Source: SHLQ01 sp964517125
GTDB lineage: Bacteria; Actinomycetota; Acidimicrobiia; Acidimicrobiales; SHLQ01
Direction of reading: 5' to 3'
DNA: 64,000 nt
NCBI GenBank assembly: GCA_964517125.1
Contig: CAZFBD010000006.1
Coordinates: 1 to 64,000, forward strand
The notes under the pieces are model-generated. The model did not search any database, was not told the origin of the DNA, and saw only the letters and a list, made by a program, of their open reading frames with translations. Made by a program: the position numbers and the translations under genes. This document shows, one piece after another, positions 1-8,468 of this stretch (position 1 is the stretch's first letter; every line of letters starts with the position of its first letter).

Positions 1-145
1 TGATGCGGGCGACGACTCGACGAGCTTCCTCTAGTCTCATAAACGGGAGTATACCTTAACCGGCCGAAGCGAAGCCATTGGGTAAAGCGCAAGCCCACAC
101 GGCCCTATACCCGCAATACCCGGAACCCCTAACTTCTCTGGAGGC
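1..145. other. Noncoding left edge of window
   Basis: No convincing reading frame is seen on either strand before the capsid promoter. The stretch probably holds the 3' end of, or spacer after, a gene lying outside the window. Confidence 0.4.
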
Positions 146-174
146 TTGTCAAGGACTTAACCTCCTGGCATAAT
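146..174 (+). promoter_or_regulatory. Promoter for capsid/virion operon
   Basis: A -35 box TTGTCA (146-151), a 17-bp spacer and a -10 box CATAAT (169-174) lie about 130 nt upstream of the capsid gene. Both hexamers match the bacterial primary-sigma consensus well. Unlike the promoters at 38-64 kb, it leaves a long 5' leader and lacks the AGGGG block before the -35, so it is probably a separate, late-expression class. Confidence 0.6.
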
Positions 175-244
175 CCCCACAGCGCCCGCTCCCTAGGTCC
201 CCCAACTAGGAAAGCGGCATAGCGAACCGGAAGCCCGAGCGGGA

Positions 245-294
245 CCGAAGTAGCAAGACGTGAATACCAACCGTCTAACTACTACTTCGGAGAA
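245..294 (+). promoter_or_regulatory. Leader stem-loop with Shine-Dalgarno site of capsid gene
   Basis: CCGAAGTAG (245-253) pairs perfectly with CTACTTCGG (282-290); the ribosome-binding site GGAGA (289-293) abuts and partly overlaps the 3' arm. The hairpin may stabilise the abundant capsid mRNA or tune its initiation; which of the two is not visible. Confidence 0.5.
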
Positions 295-303
295 CCCAAG
301 CCA

Positions 304-2136
304 ATGGCTACCGATGAAACCCCAAACGAAGAAAGCTCTAACGAAGAGACCGAACTCACCGCTGCAGAGATGAACGCAGCAGAGATTGCCGCTCTCACCG
401 AAGAGGTAAGCGATCTTGCCGATAGCGACCTCAAGGCCCGCTACGACGCCCTCAATGCCGAGTTCGCCTACCTCAAGACCCAGCCCAACACCCCAAGCGT
501 CGGCGCTCGTAAGGAGCATCTCGCCGAGCTTATGGGCGTTGTCTCTACCGCCTACCAGGCCGCAACCGCTTCTACCGAGGCTCCCTCTCTCGAAGGCACC
601 CCCGAAACCCCCGTGGCTTCGGACCCCGAGACCGCTCCGGAGACCGAAAGCGAAAGCACCGAAGAGACTCCGGCCGAGACCACCGAAGAGACTCCGGCAG
701 AAAGCGTGAGCGAAGATGCCCCGGCTGGCGTCCCAACCGCTTCGGCTCCCGAGATCTCCACTCCCTCCGGCCAGGCTCAGACTCCGGCCGGTATGGATAC
801 CGGAGCCTCAGATCCTGCAACCTCCCTCCCCGGCTCAACGGCTACGAAGCTTGAGCCGTTCGCAATGGCCGCTCCGGGCGGCGAGATGATTACCGATCTC
901 GAAAGCTTCGGTCTGGCCCTCCAGCAAGCAGCCTCAACCGGCCGCCACACCAAGATCGGAACCTTCTCCCCGTACGGGAATAAGAGCGTCTTCAACAAAG
1001 ACAAGCTCCTCACCCGGTCACCGGAGGAGAACTACCGGACCATGTTCGGTGCTACCCGCGAAGACCGGACCGCCCGAGTCGCTTCGGTGCGAGGCGAGGC
1101 CGAAGTCTCGAAGACCGGTAACGGCTTCACCGCTGCGCTCAACTGCGCCGGTCCGGCTCAGGTCGTCCAGGAGATCCCCTTCTGCTTCACCGAAGGTCGT
1201 CCCCTCTTCGACTCCGGTCTCGTTGGAGCCTTCCCGGCCGTCAACGGCCAGATCCAGCTCTACGACTGCCATACGCTCCCGGAGTTCCCGGAGGGCATCC
1301 TTGAGCCGGTCGAAGGTTGCGAGGATTGCGCTACTTGCCCCGAGGTAACGTGCGCCGTCCATACCTGCATCGAGCCGGGCGAGCCGATGAAGCCGGAGCG
1401 CTACCTCAGCTGCATGTGCCTCCCCGAAGAACTCCAGTTCGCAAACGAACTCGTTCTTGAGCAGACCATGCGGGACTTCGCGGTAGCGACCGACCGGGCC
1501 TACGAACTCTTCTGGATGAGCCAGATCCGAGATCAGTCCCTCATCCGCTCGGTAGCCGGAGCCGCTCCCCACGGAGCGGACGCAACGGTCCGTCGGGCTA
1601 TGTATGCGGTCAAGTCCCGTCTCGCCCTCAACCCTCGCGAGAACTGCGGCGGCCTCAACGACTACACCGCTTTCATCCCTGGTGGCGAAGCGATGTTCTG
1701 CGCAACGATGGCCGACAAGGCTTCCCGGATCCTCGGTTGCGAGTGCCCCGGCGAAGACCTTCTGGAGATGATCGACGGTATGACCGGAGGCGATATCGTC
1801 TTCGGCCTCGACCAGGATCCCGACGGTCCACAGGCTGCGGCTTACCCGGACGTTTGGGACTCCGAAGAGGTCGGCGTCGCTGCTCCTCTCGAAGGCATCG
1901 TAGATGCGGGCTCCCTCGCCCTCATCCCCCGAGATACCTTCATCACAGCCTCACCGCTCGTTACCGAGATCGGCCTCGACTTCGAGGATCGCTGCTCCCA
2001 CGCTTCCGGTTGCATGAAGATGCAGCGGGCAGAGTGGTGGTTCCCGATTACCGCCGTTGGTTGCCGCAAGCCGGTTTGGTTGGAGATTACCGACCTCGAT
2101 ACCTGCGGCACCGGTCCGGCTCTCACGGACTGCTAG
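304..2136 (+). CDS. Major capsid protein with acidic N-terminal scaffold-like region
   Basis: 610 residues. Residues 1-180 are Glu/Ala/Thr/Pro-rich with helical heptads, like a fused scaffolding (delta) domain. The rest looks like an HK97-fold capsid subunit of actinophages: a globular C-terminal half ending with an aromatic strand (residues AEWWFPITAVGC). About 19 cysteines occur, all in the second half, including a CxxC cluster near residues 337-355. It is the first gene after a strong promoter and is followed by a strong stem-loop, as expected for the most abundant virion protein. The fold assignment rests on position and general character, not on a specific motif. The protease that would remove the N-terminal part is not in the window. 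Confidence 0.75.
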   Translation: MATDETPNEESSNEETELTAAEMNAAEIAALTEEVSDLADSDLKARYDALNAEFAYLKTQPNTPSVGARKEHLAELMGVVSTAYQAATASTEAPSLEGTPETPVASDPETAPETESESTEETPAETTEETPAESVSEDAPAGVPTASAPEISTPSGQAQTPAGMDTGASDPATSLPGSTATKLEPFAMAAPGGEMITDLESFGLALQQAASTGRHTKIGTFSPYGNKSVFNKDKLLTRSPEENYRTMFGATREDRTARVASVRGEAEVSKTGNGFTAALNCAGPAQVVQEIPFCFTEGRPLFDSGLVGAFPAVNGQIQLYDCHTLPEFPEGILEPVEGCEDCATCPEVTCAVHTCIEPGEPMKPERYLSCMCLPEELQFANELVLEQTMRDFAVATDRAYELFWMSQIRDQSLIRSVAGAAPHGADATVRRAMYAVKSRLALNPRENCGGLNDYTAFIPGGEAMFCATMADKASRILGCECPGEDLLEMIDGMTGGDIVFGLDQDPDGPQAAAYPDVWDSEEVGVAAPLEGIVDAGSLALIPRDTFITASPLVTEIGLDFEDRCSHASGCMKMQRAEWWFPITAVGCRKPVWLEITDLDTCGTGPALTDC

Positions 2137-2139
2137 TCG

Positions 2140-2367
2140 ATGTCGAGACCTTTCTACCTAGGTCCCAACGGCGGGAAGAGCGCTAGTAGCTCTACCGCCG
2201 AAGAGACCGAGAAGCCAAAGACCGAAGAGGCCAAGGTCGAAGAGACCAAGGCAAAGGTCGAGGCCGACAAGCCCGAGCCAAAGGCGGAGGCTGCGAAGCC
2301 CGAGCCCGAGGCGAAGGCCGAAGTCCCAACCGACGACGACGGCGGCGACGCCGCGGAAGAGGACTAG
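2140..2367 (+). CDS. Small Lys/Glu/Pro/Ala-rich acidic virion-region protein
   Basis: 75 residues starting 3 nt after the capsid stop. After a short N-terminus it is almost wholly low-complexity E/K/P/A with an Asp/Glu tail, so probably disordered. Its place between capsid gene and terminator suggests co-expression with capsid, for example as an accessory or decoration peptide. No family recognised. Confidence 0.6.
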   Translation: MSRPFYLGPNGGKSASSSTAEETEKPKTEEAKVEETKAKVEADKPEPKAEAAKPEPEAKAEVPTDDDGGDAAEED

Positions 2368-2373
2368 AGCGAC

Positions 2374-2435
2374 GCCCGAGTGGGAGCACAATCTTCCTTC
2401 ATAGCAACCGCTTCGCTATGGACTCTCACTCGGGC
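2374..2435 (+). terminator. Two-tier stem-loop after capsid genes
   Basis: Outer arms GCCCGAGTG (2374-2382) and CACTCGGGC (2427-2435) are perfectly complementary and enclose an inner hairpin CATAGC...GCTATG (2400-2420). A T-rich stretch (TCGTTTCGTCTTCT) follows. This could be a partial terminator or an mRNA 3' stabiliser separating capsid expression from downstream genes. A similar two-tier structure follows the tail tube gene. Confidence 0.6.
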
Positions 2436-2468
2436 TCGTTTCGTCTTCTGATATTGCGGAGATAAGAC

Positions 2469-3341
2469 GTGGCACTATGGACGGGCTTCGAGCCTCAAAC
2501 CCCAACCGGATCGACCCTCTCCCAGTGGATTCGTCTCACCCCTGATTTCTTCGACGCCGACGGCAATATCGTCGAGTGGTGGACCGGCCCGAATTGCGGG
2601 CTCACCTCGATGCCGATCAATTGCAACGGCTCAGCGGTGCACGAGTTCTCTTGCTCGTGCTCCCCGGCTTGCGAAGATTGCGACGCTTGCCCGGACGTCC
2701 CTCCCCTTCCGGACTTCCCGTGCGAGTCGACCTTCGATCCGTTCTGGATCGAGCATTGCTACGACGTGTGCGAGCTTGTCGAAGCCGAGCGGCCCGTTCG
2801 CCCTCGGATCGAAAGCGAGATGAGCCGAGTAGGGCTCTGGCACGGAATCGCTAGAGGGCTCTGGAAAGCTCTCGGTTCCCAGGTCGACGAATGCGAAGAG
2901 CTAGTAGCTACTGCGCTCGGCGACGATACAGCGACCTGCGTCGAGCAGGCGCTAGGTATCCTCTCTCACGCCCGAGCCGACGTAGGCTCCGGCATACTCC
3001 TCGCTCCCGGCTATCTCGCGGGAGCCTTCAAAGGTGTAGCTACCCGGAATAGCTCGGGCCAGCTAACCGCTGCGAACATCCCTCTCATCATTGATGCTTC
3101 CTTCGACGGCTCCGGCCCGACGGGAACTACCTACGACGCTCCGACTTCCGGTTGGGTCTATCACATCGACCAGCTCCCGGTAGCCGCCGTTCGGCCTCCG
3201 GTCTTCTCCCGGATCGACGGGACTAACGGTTGTACGTCCGGTTGTTGCGTCCTCGACCGGATGCGCCAACAAGCGATCGTCGCTTTCAATACGTGTCGCG
3301 TCTACGCGATCAAAGTAGAGACGTGCTGTTCATGCTGCTAA
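2469..3341 (+). CDS. Cysteine-rich virion protein, function unknown
   Basis: 290 residues with a GTG start chosen because GGAG lies 8-10 nt upstream. About 20 cysteines, with a dense CxC/CxxC run near residues 62-75 and a CCxCC C-terminus. Its position after the capsid gene suggests a head or neck structural protein. It might be disulphide-stabilised or metal-bound. No family recognised. Confidence 0.65.
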   Translation: MALWTGFEPQTPTGSTLSQWIRLTPDFFDADGNIVEWWTGPNCGLTSMPINCNGSAVHEFSCSCSPACEDCDACPDVPPLPDFPCESTFDPFWIEHCYDVCELVEAERPVRPRIESEMSRVGLWHGIARGLWKALGSQVDECEELVATALGDDTATCVEQALGILSHARADVGSGILLAPGYLAGAFKGVATRNSSGQLTAANIPLIIDASFDGSGPTGTTYDAPTSGWVYHIDQLPVAAVRPPVFSRIDGTNGCTSGCCVLDRMRQQAIVAFNTCRVYAIKVETCCSCC

Positions 3342-3368
3342 ACCTCCCGAGCCCGAGAAGGAGCCACG

Positions 3369-6029
3369 ATGGCCGGTAACGATTGGGAACCCCTAGACCC
3401 GGTACCGTGCATCCCTGACGACAACGGCGGCGAACCGACTCCCGTATGCGTCGAGAATTGCGTCGACGACAACGGCGACCCGATCCCTCTCGTCGTAACC
3501 CTCGACATCGGCGATCCGGACGGCGACGGGATTATCAACGTAGAGATCGACGGCGACGTAATAGTCCCGAAGTTCGCTACCTTCTCCGGCGAAGTCTGCA
3601 CCGACGCCGGGAAGGTAACGGTCGTCTTCTGCACCGACCAAGGCGTTACCACGATCGTCGGCTACATCGGACCCGACGGCGTTCTAGTCGAGGGCGAGGC
3701 CCCGACCGGAATCGTCCCTTGCACCGATGAGGTAACTACGGCTCTCGATTGCGCCGTAGGTACCGGCGACCCTTGCGCCGAAGAGACCGAATCCCCCGAG
3801 TGCTTCGTCGCTACGAGAGACGAATGTGTAGCCGAGAAGCTCGACGCCCTCCTAGAAGTATTGGGCGGTGATTGCGCCAACGGAGGTGAGCCAGGCGTGT
3901 GTAACTGCGAAGTCGTCTACGTTGACTACGACCCCGATGTCCACGAGCCCGGCTTGGTCGCCGGAGACGGGACCGAGGCGTCTCCGTTCCAGGTCCCGAT
4001 CATCGTTCCCGGTAGCGATTGCTGCGTCTACCAATTCGACGCTGACTATTCCCCGGCCGACGGCGACGCGCCGAGCGGTTCGGGTACCGCTGACGATCCC
4101 TTCCTTCTTCCGCTTCCACCGGACCCTCCTTCGTTCATCCTGGTCGACCAGGGCGACGAAGCGGCCGGAGACGGGCTCGGTGGTTCCGGTACCGCCGACG
4201 ATCCGTGGCAAGTCCCGATCTGTTGCCCCGTAGTTACCTACGTTCCCTACGATCCCGACGTCCACGACGCTGGCGATGTTGAGGGCTCGGGTACCGAAGA
4301 CGATCCGTGGCAGATTCCCCTTCCGCCCGAAGACGAGTGCTGCGTCTATCAATTCGACGCCGACTACAACCCGGCCGACGGCGATACCCCTTCGGGCTCC
4401 GGTACATCGGATGACCCGTTCCTTCTCCCGCTACCGGGAGATCCGGACGGAGCCTTCTTCGTCTATGTCCCCTACGACCCGGACGTCCACGAGGACGGAT
4501 CTATCGTCGGAGCCGGGACCGAAACCGATCCGATCCAGATCCCTCTCCCGCCTGAAGAAGAGGATTGCCCTCCCGCTGACCTTTCCGCCGCGTATACGCC
4601 GGGCGTTCCCGGTAGCGGTTCCTCCGGAGGCTCAGCTGATTGCTGCTGTGCTTTCGATGAGGCCGCTATCGCTTGCGCCCCAGGGCTCTCGGTTCTGGTT
4701 TCGGACGGAGCCTCTTGCGGCCCGACCGATCTCGGCGATATCACCCCGAGCCATGCCTTCGCCGCTTGTTCAAGTCCAGGCGAGACGATCGACGCCGTAG
4801 GCGCTGGCGATCCCCCGATTACCGGAGTCACCTCGACCGAGCTAGACCGAGGTCAAGTAGGTGCTCTGGTCTACAACACGAATCCGTTTGTGTGGCCGGT
4901 TATCCCGGTCGGGACCTTCCCGATGTCGATTCCGGTTCCGCCCTCGGATCCCGATTGCATCTTGGCTCTGCACGTAGCCTTCGGCCACGAGAATACGACG
5001 ACCTTCTCTAACGAGCTAAGCGGTCCGTCTCTCGACGGCTCCGGCGCTGCTGACCTCACAAACCAAGCAACGGCGGTAGATACGGCTCCGGGCGCTTCGA
5101 TGTCCGGCCAGGCCGTCTATGTCTTCGATCCCTCAACGGGAGCCGGAGGCGGGACCGTCGATCTCGACTTCGCTATCAAAGGGGCCGAAGGCGACGGCGG
5201 TTCGGTCCAGTGGTACTGGGATGAGATCTGTGCTGCTTCCGGTCCGATCGAAGTAGCGGACCTCGACCTCGGTAACGTCGTCTCCTCGGTTATCGCTGGC
5301 CAGCCAGCTTCCGACGGCGTAGGCACCTCAAGCCCGATCGATACCGGAGGGTGCGACGCGATCGTCTTCGCAACCGCAAGGCACGTAACCTCGCCCTCCA
5401 ACTCCAACGCCCTTCACGTCGACTCGGATTGGTTCGGCATCTCCGCTGGCTCGGAGATCTACGACACCGCTTCAACGGACTGCGACTTTACTTCCGGGGC
5501 CGACCCGGACGGTTGCTGCCAGCACGGCTCCGCTCACGCCGTAGTCCCCGCTGGTTCCGGCGCTTGGACCTGGACCTATACCACCAACGCTCAATGGCAG
5601 AACGGAATCGCCGACTCGGCGAAGCTCTCCGCCATCCCGATCGTTTGCGAGTCCGACGGCGGAGGCGGCTCGGTCGACTCCACGAGCCAATGCTCGGTCG
5701 AGATCTCCAACCCGAATTGCGCCGTAGACGGCGTGGTCCGCTGCTCGATGCGAGGCTCAGCGAAGATCTGCATCCCGGACGGCGAGACGGCCGACATCTC
5801 GGTAGTACCCGTCCTCGACGGCGTAGAGCTAGCCGACCAGGCCCTAGGTCTCGAAGCGACTGGCGCTATGTGTACCACGATCCCGGTCGCCTTCTCGGTA
5901 ACCGACCTCGCTTCTCCGCTCGCCCCAGGAGCTTCGACTACGAAGACCTTCGGCTGGCGGGTAGCCGGAGGAGTCGGAACCGTCGAGCTATCCGATTGGG
6001 TCTCCGAATGTGAGGTAATCCACCTATGA
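3369..6029 (+). CDS. Large repeat-containing virion surface/fibre-like protein
   Basis: 886 residues, preceded by GAAGGAG. The N-terminal 180 residues are acidic. Residues about 180-400 hold repeated modules alternating a YDPDVH element with GxGTxxDPxxxPLP elements. From about residue 530 to the end lies a beta-rich region paralogous to the C-terminal half of the protein encoded at 6436-8019 (shared ALHVAF/TLHVAF, ARHV/GRHV and SDWVSE/ISWVSD landmarks). Cysteine-rich. Likely an adhesin, fibre or head decoration exposed on the virion; the role is inferred from repeats and position. Confidence 0.65.
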   Translation: MAGNDWEPLDPVPCIPDDNGGEPTPVCVENCVDDNGDPIPLVVTLDIGDPDGDGIINVEIDGDVIVPKFATFSGEVCTDAGKVTVVFCTDQGVTTIVGYIGPDGVLVEGEAPTGIVPCTDEVTTALDCAVGTGDPCAEETESPECFVATRDECVAEKLDALLEVLGGDCANGGEPGVCNCEVVYVDYDPDVHEPGLVAGDGTEASPFQVPIIVPGSDCCVYQFDADYSPADGDAPSGSGTADDPFLLPLPPDPPSFILVDQGDEAAGDGLGGSGTADDPWQVPICCPVVTYVPYDPDVHDAGDVEGSGTEDDPWQIPLPPEDECCVYQFDADYNPADGDTPSGSGTSDDPFLLPLPGDPDGAFFVYVPYDPDVHEDGSIVGAGTETDPIQIPLPPEEEDCPPADLSAAYTPGVPGSGSSGGSADCCCAFDEAAIACAPGLSVLVSDGASCGPTDLGDITPSHAFAACSSPGETIDAVGAGDPPITGVTSTELDRGQVGALVYNTNPFVWPVIPVGTFPMSIPVPPSDPDCILALHVAFGHENTTTFSNELSGPSLDGSGAADLTNQATAVDTAPGASMSGQAVYVFDPSTGAGGGTVDLDFAIKGAEGDGGSVQWYWDEICAASGPIEVADLDLGNVVSSVIAGQPASDGVGTSSPIDTGGCDAIVFATARHVTSPSNSNALHVDSDWFGISAGSEIYDTASTDCDFTSGADPDGCCQHGSAHAVVPAGSGAWTWTYTTNAQWQNGIADSAKLSAIPIVCESDGGGGSVDSTSQCSVEISNPNCAVDGVVRCSMRGSAKICIPDGETADISVVPVLDGVELADQALGLEATGAMCTTIPVAFSVTDLASPLAPGASTTKTFGWRVAGGVGTVELSDWVSECEVIHL

Positions 6030-6430
6030 GGTTCGACACCGTAGAAGAGGCCGTTAAGGCGATAGAGGGAGCGGAGATCCGTACCGGAGTGGAACGGTCC
6101 GCGCTTCTGGTCGCCGCCAACGCAAAGCCCCGGAAGCGCCCTCCCTTCAAGTCTCAGCGCTTCGTTACCGTCTTGCTCGAATCGGGCAACCGGGCGGTAA
6201 GCCAAGTCCAAACCAACTACGACGGAAACCCGGTCTTCGACTTCAACGAGGCTCACGTCGACGATTCCCGATGGATCTACCCGGAGCTAGAGACCGTCGT
6301 CCTCCACGGTCCGGATCCGGCCACTTCGATCTCTCAAGCGGAATGGTCCAAGATCTCGGGCCGGATCGGCGTGCCGCGCTGGGAAGCCGAGCTTCCTAGG
6401 GATACGGCGACCAAGAGCGAGAAGGGCTAA
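6026..6430 (+). CDS. Small virion-module protein, function unknown
   Basis: 134 residues; ATGA overlap with the stop of the upstream fibre-like gene indicates translational coupling. N-terminal helical segment, then a mixed alpha/beta region without cysteines, unlike its neighbours. Lack of cysteine and a basic patch near residues 34-45 suggest a non-surface or chaperone-like partner for the adjacent large protein. No family recognised. Confidence 0.6.
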   Translation: MRFDTVEEAVKAIEGAEIRTGVERSALLVAANAKPRKRPPFKSQRFVTVLLESGNRAVSQVQTNYDGNPVFDFNEAHVDDSRWIYPELETVVLHGPDPATSISQAEWSKISGRIGVPRWEAELPRDTATKSEKG

Positions 6431-6435
6431 GAGTC

Positions 6436-8019
6436 ATGTCATGTGATGCCGCAATCATCAAATGTGCTCCGGACGGAACCGAGGTCTTCGTTACCCTCTC
6501 CGCCGACGGTACTTCCCAAGCCTTCATAGCCGGGACTACCGACCCGTATACCGGAGACATCGCCGAGCTTGGCTGGTGCTGCTGCGCCGAGACCGAGATC
6601 CTGGTCAACGACGGCGGAGTAGGCGACTCAAAGACCTACGAGGACGAAGTACTACTCCACGACGGCAACGTTGACGACGCCGACGCTTTCGCCGCCGATA
6701 ACCCCGATTGCGATATCACGACCGCGCCGAAGGTCTACAAGCGAGCAGACGGCCAGCTCGTCGTCCCTTGCGGCGGAGAAGACCCTTCCGAGCTTTGCGA
6801 CCCGGTAACCGTCGAGGTCTGCACGCCAGGAGCGGGAGCGGCCGGAGCTTTCGACGACGCCGAGCTAGGCAATGCGGCTCCGTCGGGATGCTGCCCGAGT
6901 CCGGGATCCTCTTTCCTTGAGATGACCTCCGGCAACGGAACGGTTAACCAGCCCTTTACTCCGCTCCCTCAAACCCTCTCGACGACCGTCGTAGGCGACA
7001 TGGCGTTTATCACGCTGCACGTAGCCTTCTCCGCAGAGGGTGGCGTCAACTTCAATCCGGGCGAGCTAACGATTACCAACCTCACGGGAGCTACCAACCT
7101 CATGCTCCTTTCCGACGTAGGCGGTTGGGATGTCGTAGGCCAGACGTGGGACGGAACCCACCAAGTCGTCTATGCGGTCGATATCGCCGGAGGCGGCGGA
7201 CCGATCTCCTTCGACTTCGAATACTCCGGAACCGAGACGACCGGCGTCATGGCTGTCACCGTTGATGGTGTCGTGGGTTGCGATACTTCCTCGATCACCG
7301 GCTCGGATTACGTGAACTCCCCGGCCGAGACAATCTCCCTCGCCAACCCGCATCCCGCCGATCCCTACACGACTCCCGATGGCTCAGCGGTCGTCCAGTA
7401 TCAATCGATCTCGAACAACATGGGCGGCGGAGTCCAAGTCGAGAACCATTCGACTCTCCACGCCATCGGCTTCGCGGGAGGCGATTGCCAGTACTACGTA
7501 GCTACCGGCCGTCACGTCGATTGGCGAACCGGCGATTGGTTCGGAGTAACCGACACCGACGGCCTTACGTGGACCGAACAGCAGGACTGGGCTTCGGACG
7601 ATCGTCCCGGTGCTTGCCAGCTCGGAGCCGCTTCGGGCTTCCTGATCGACGACGACTTCGTAGGCGGAACCGGCGAGCCGATCCTCCTAGCTTGCGATCC
7701 GGTCGATATCACCAACCCGAACGATTGCGATCAGGAACTCACCTGCAACTACTCGATGAGCTTCGATTGGACGCTCGTCGCCGGTTCGGTACTAGAGGTA
7801 ACCCCGATCGTGGACGGAGTAGACCAGCCGGTCATTACCCTCTCCGGCGCTGGAGCGGGAACCGAGAACTTCTCCTTCTCGCAAAGCGGAGGAACGCTCG
7901 CTTCGGGCGACTCGGATCAGTGCTCGCTCGGCTTCAAGATCGAACAAATCTCGTGGGTATCGGACCCAACTAACTCACTCACTCCGGGTGAGTGCTGCGT
8001 GGAGGCAACCCTGACATGA
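6436..8019 (+). CDS. Virion surface protein, paralogue of the 3369-6029 product
   Basis: 527 residues. The N-terminal 170 residues are cysteine-containing. From residue 188 onward the protein parallels the C-terminal half of the upstream 886-residue protein in order and landmarks: a HVAF strand, a Gly-rich middle, a GRHVDWRTGDWFG segment, and a final ITNPN...WVSD domain. The two look like a duplicated pair of jelly-roll-like surface domains. Likely a fibre, spike or decoration protein. Confidence 0.6.
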   Translation: MSCDAAIIKCAPDGTEVFVTLSADGTSQAFIAGTTDPYTGDIAELGWCCCAETEILVNDGGVGDSKTYEDEVLLHDGNVDDADAFAADNPDCDITTAPKVYKRADGQLVVPCGGEDPSELCDPVTVEVCTPGAGAAGAFDDAELGNAAPSGCCPSPGSSFLEMTSGNGTVNQPFTPLPQTLSTTVVGDMAFITLHVAFSAEGGVNFNPGELTITNLTGATNLMLLSDVGGWDVVGQTWDGTHQVVYAVDIAGGGGPISFDFEYSGTETTGVMAVTVDGVVGCDTSSITGSDYVNSPAETISLANPHPADPYTTPDGSAVVQYQSISNNMGGGVQVENHSTLHAIGFAGGDCQYYVATGRHVDWRTGDWFGVTDTDGLTWTEQQDWASDDRPGACQLGAASGFLIDDDFVGGTGEPILLACDPVDITNPNDCDQELTCNYSMSFDWTLVAGSVLEVTPIVDGVDQPVITLSGAGAGTENFSFSQSGGTLASGDSDQCSLGFKIEQISWVSDPTNSLTPGECCVEATLT

Positions 8020-8465
8020 GCGAACCAATCCCAGTCGAGAAGCTTCCCGAGCTAAAGGGTCGAGTCCTCTCCGAGCTAGAAGGCCTGACGCCCGAGGAAG
8101 CATCGCCGACCAAGCGCGTCGTCCAGAAGGTTCGATACGACATCTCGACCGGAGCCCGGTACAACGTCGCTTTCGTCCAAGAGCTAAGCCAAGTAGTTCA
8201 GGTCACCTTCCCCGAGCACGCCAATGACAACGGCCCGGACCGGATCGTCCTTTCGGAGACGCCGGTAGGGACCGAGTTCAAAGGCGAGCGAGGATCGATG
8301 TCCGACTATCGCTTGAAGAAGGCGGCCAACAAACTGGCAGCCCGTCAATCGTTCCAGCGCTTCGCCGCATCCCAGGCCAAAGCCAACGGATCTGAGGCGG
8401 TCCTAGTTCCGCTGGTCAAGACCACCACCAAGAAGGAAACGGCTACGGCCGTCAAGAAGGGCTAG
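8016..8465 (+). CDS. Small virion-module protein, function unknown
   Basis: 149 residues from the ATG at 8016, which overlaps the upstream TGA; GGAGG at 8001-8005 supports this start over the earlier one. Cysteine-free, Lys/Ala-rich C-terminus (K and T rich tail). It alternates with a large cysteine-rich neighbour in the same way as the gene at 6026, so the two may play parallel chaperone or connector roles for the big surface proteins. Confidence 0.6.
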   Translation: MSEPIPVEKLPELKGRVLSELEGLTPEEASPTKRVVQKVRYDISTGARYNVAFVQELSQVVQVTFPEHANDNGPDRIVLSETPVGTEFKGERGSMSDYRLKKAANKLAARQSFQRFAASQAKANGSEAVLVPLVKTTTKKETATAVKKG

Positions 8466-8468
8466 TTC

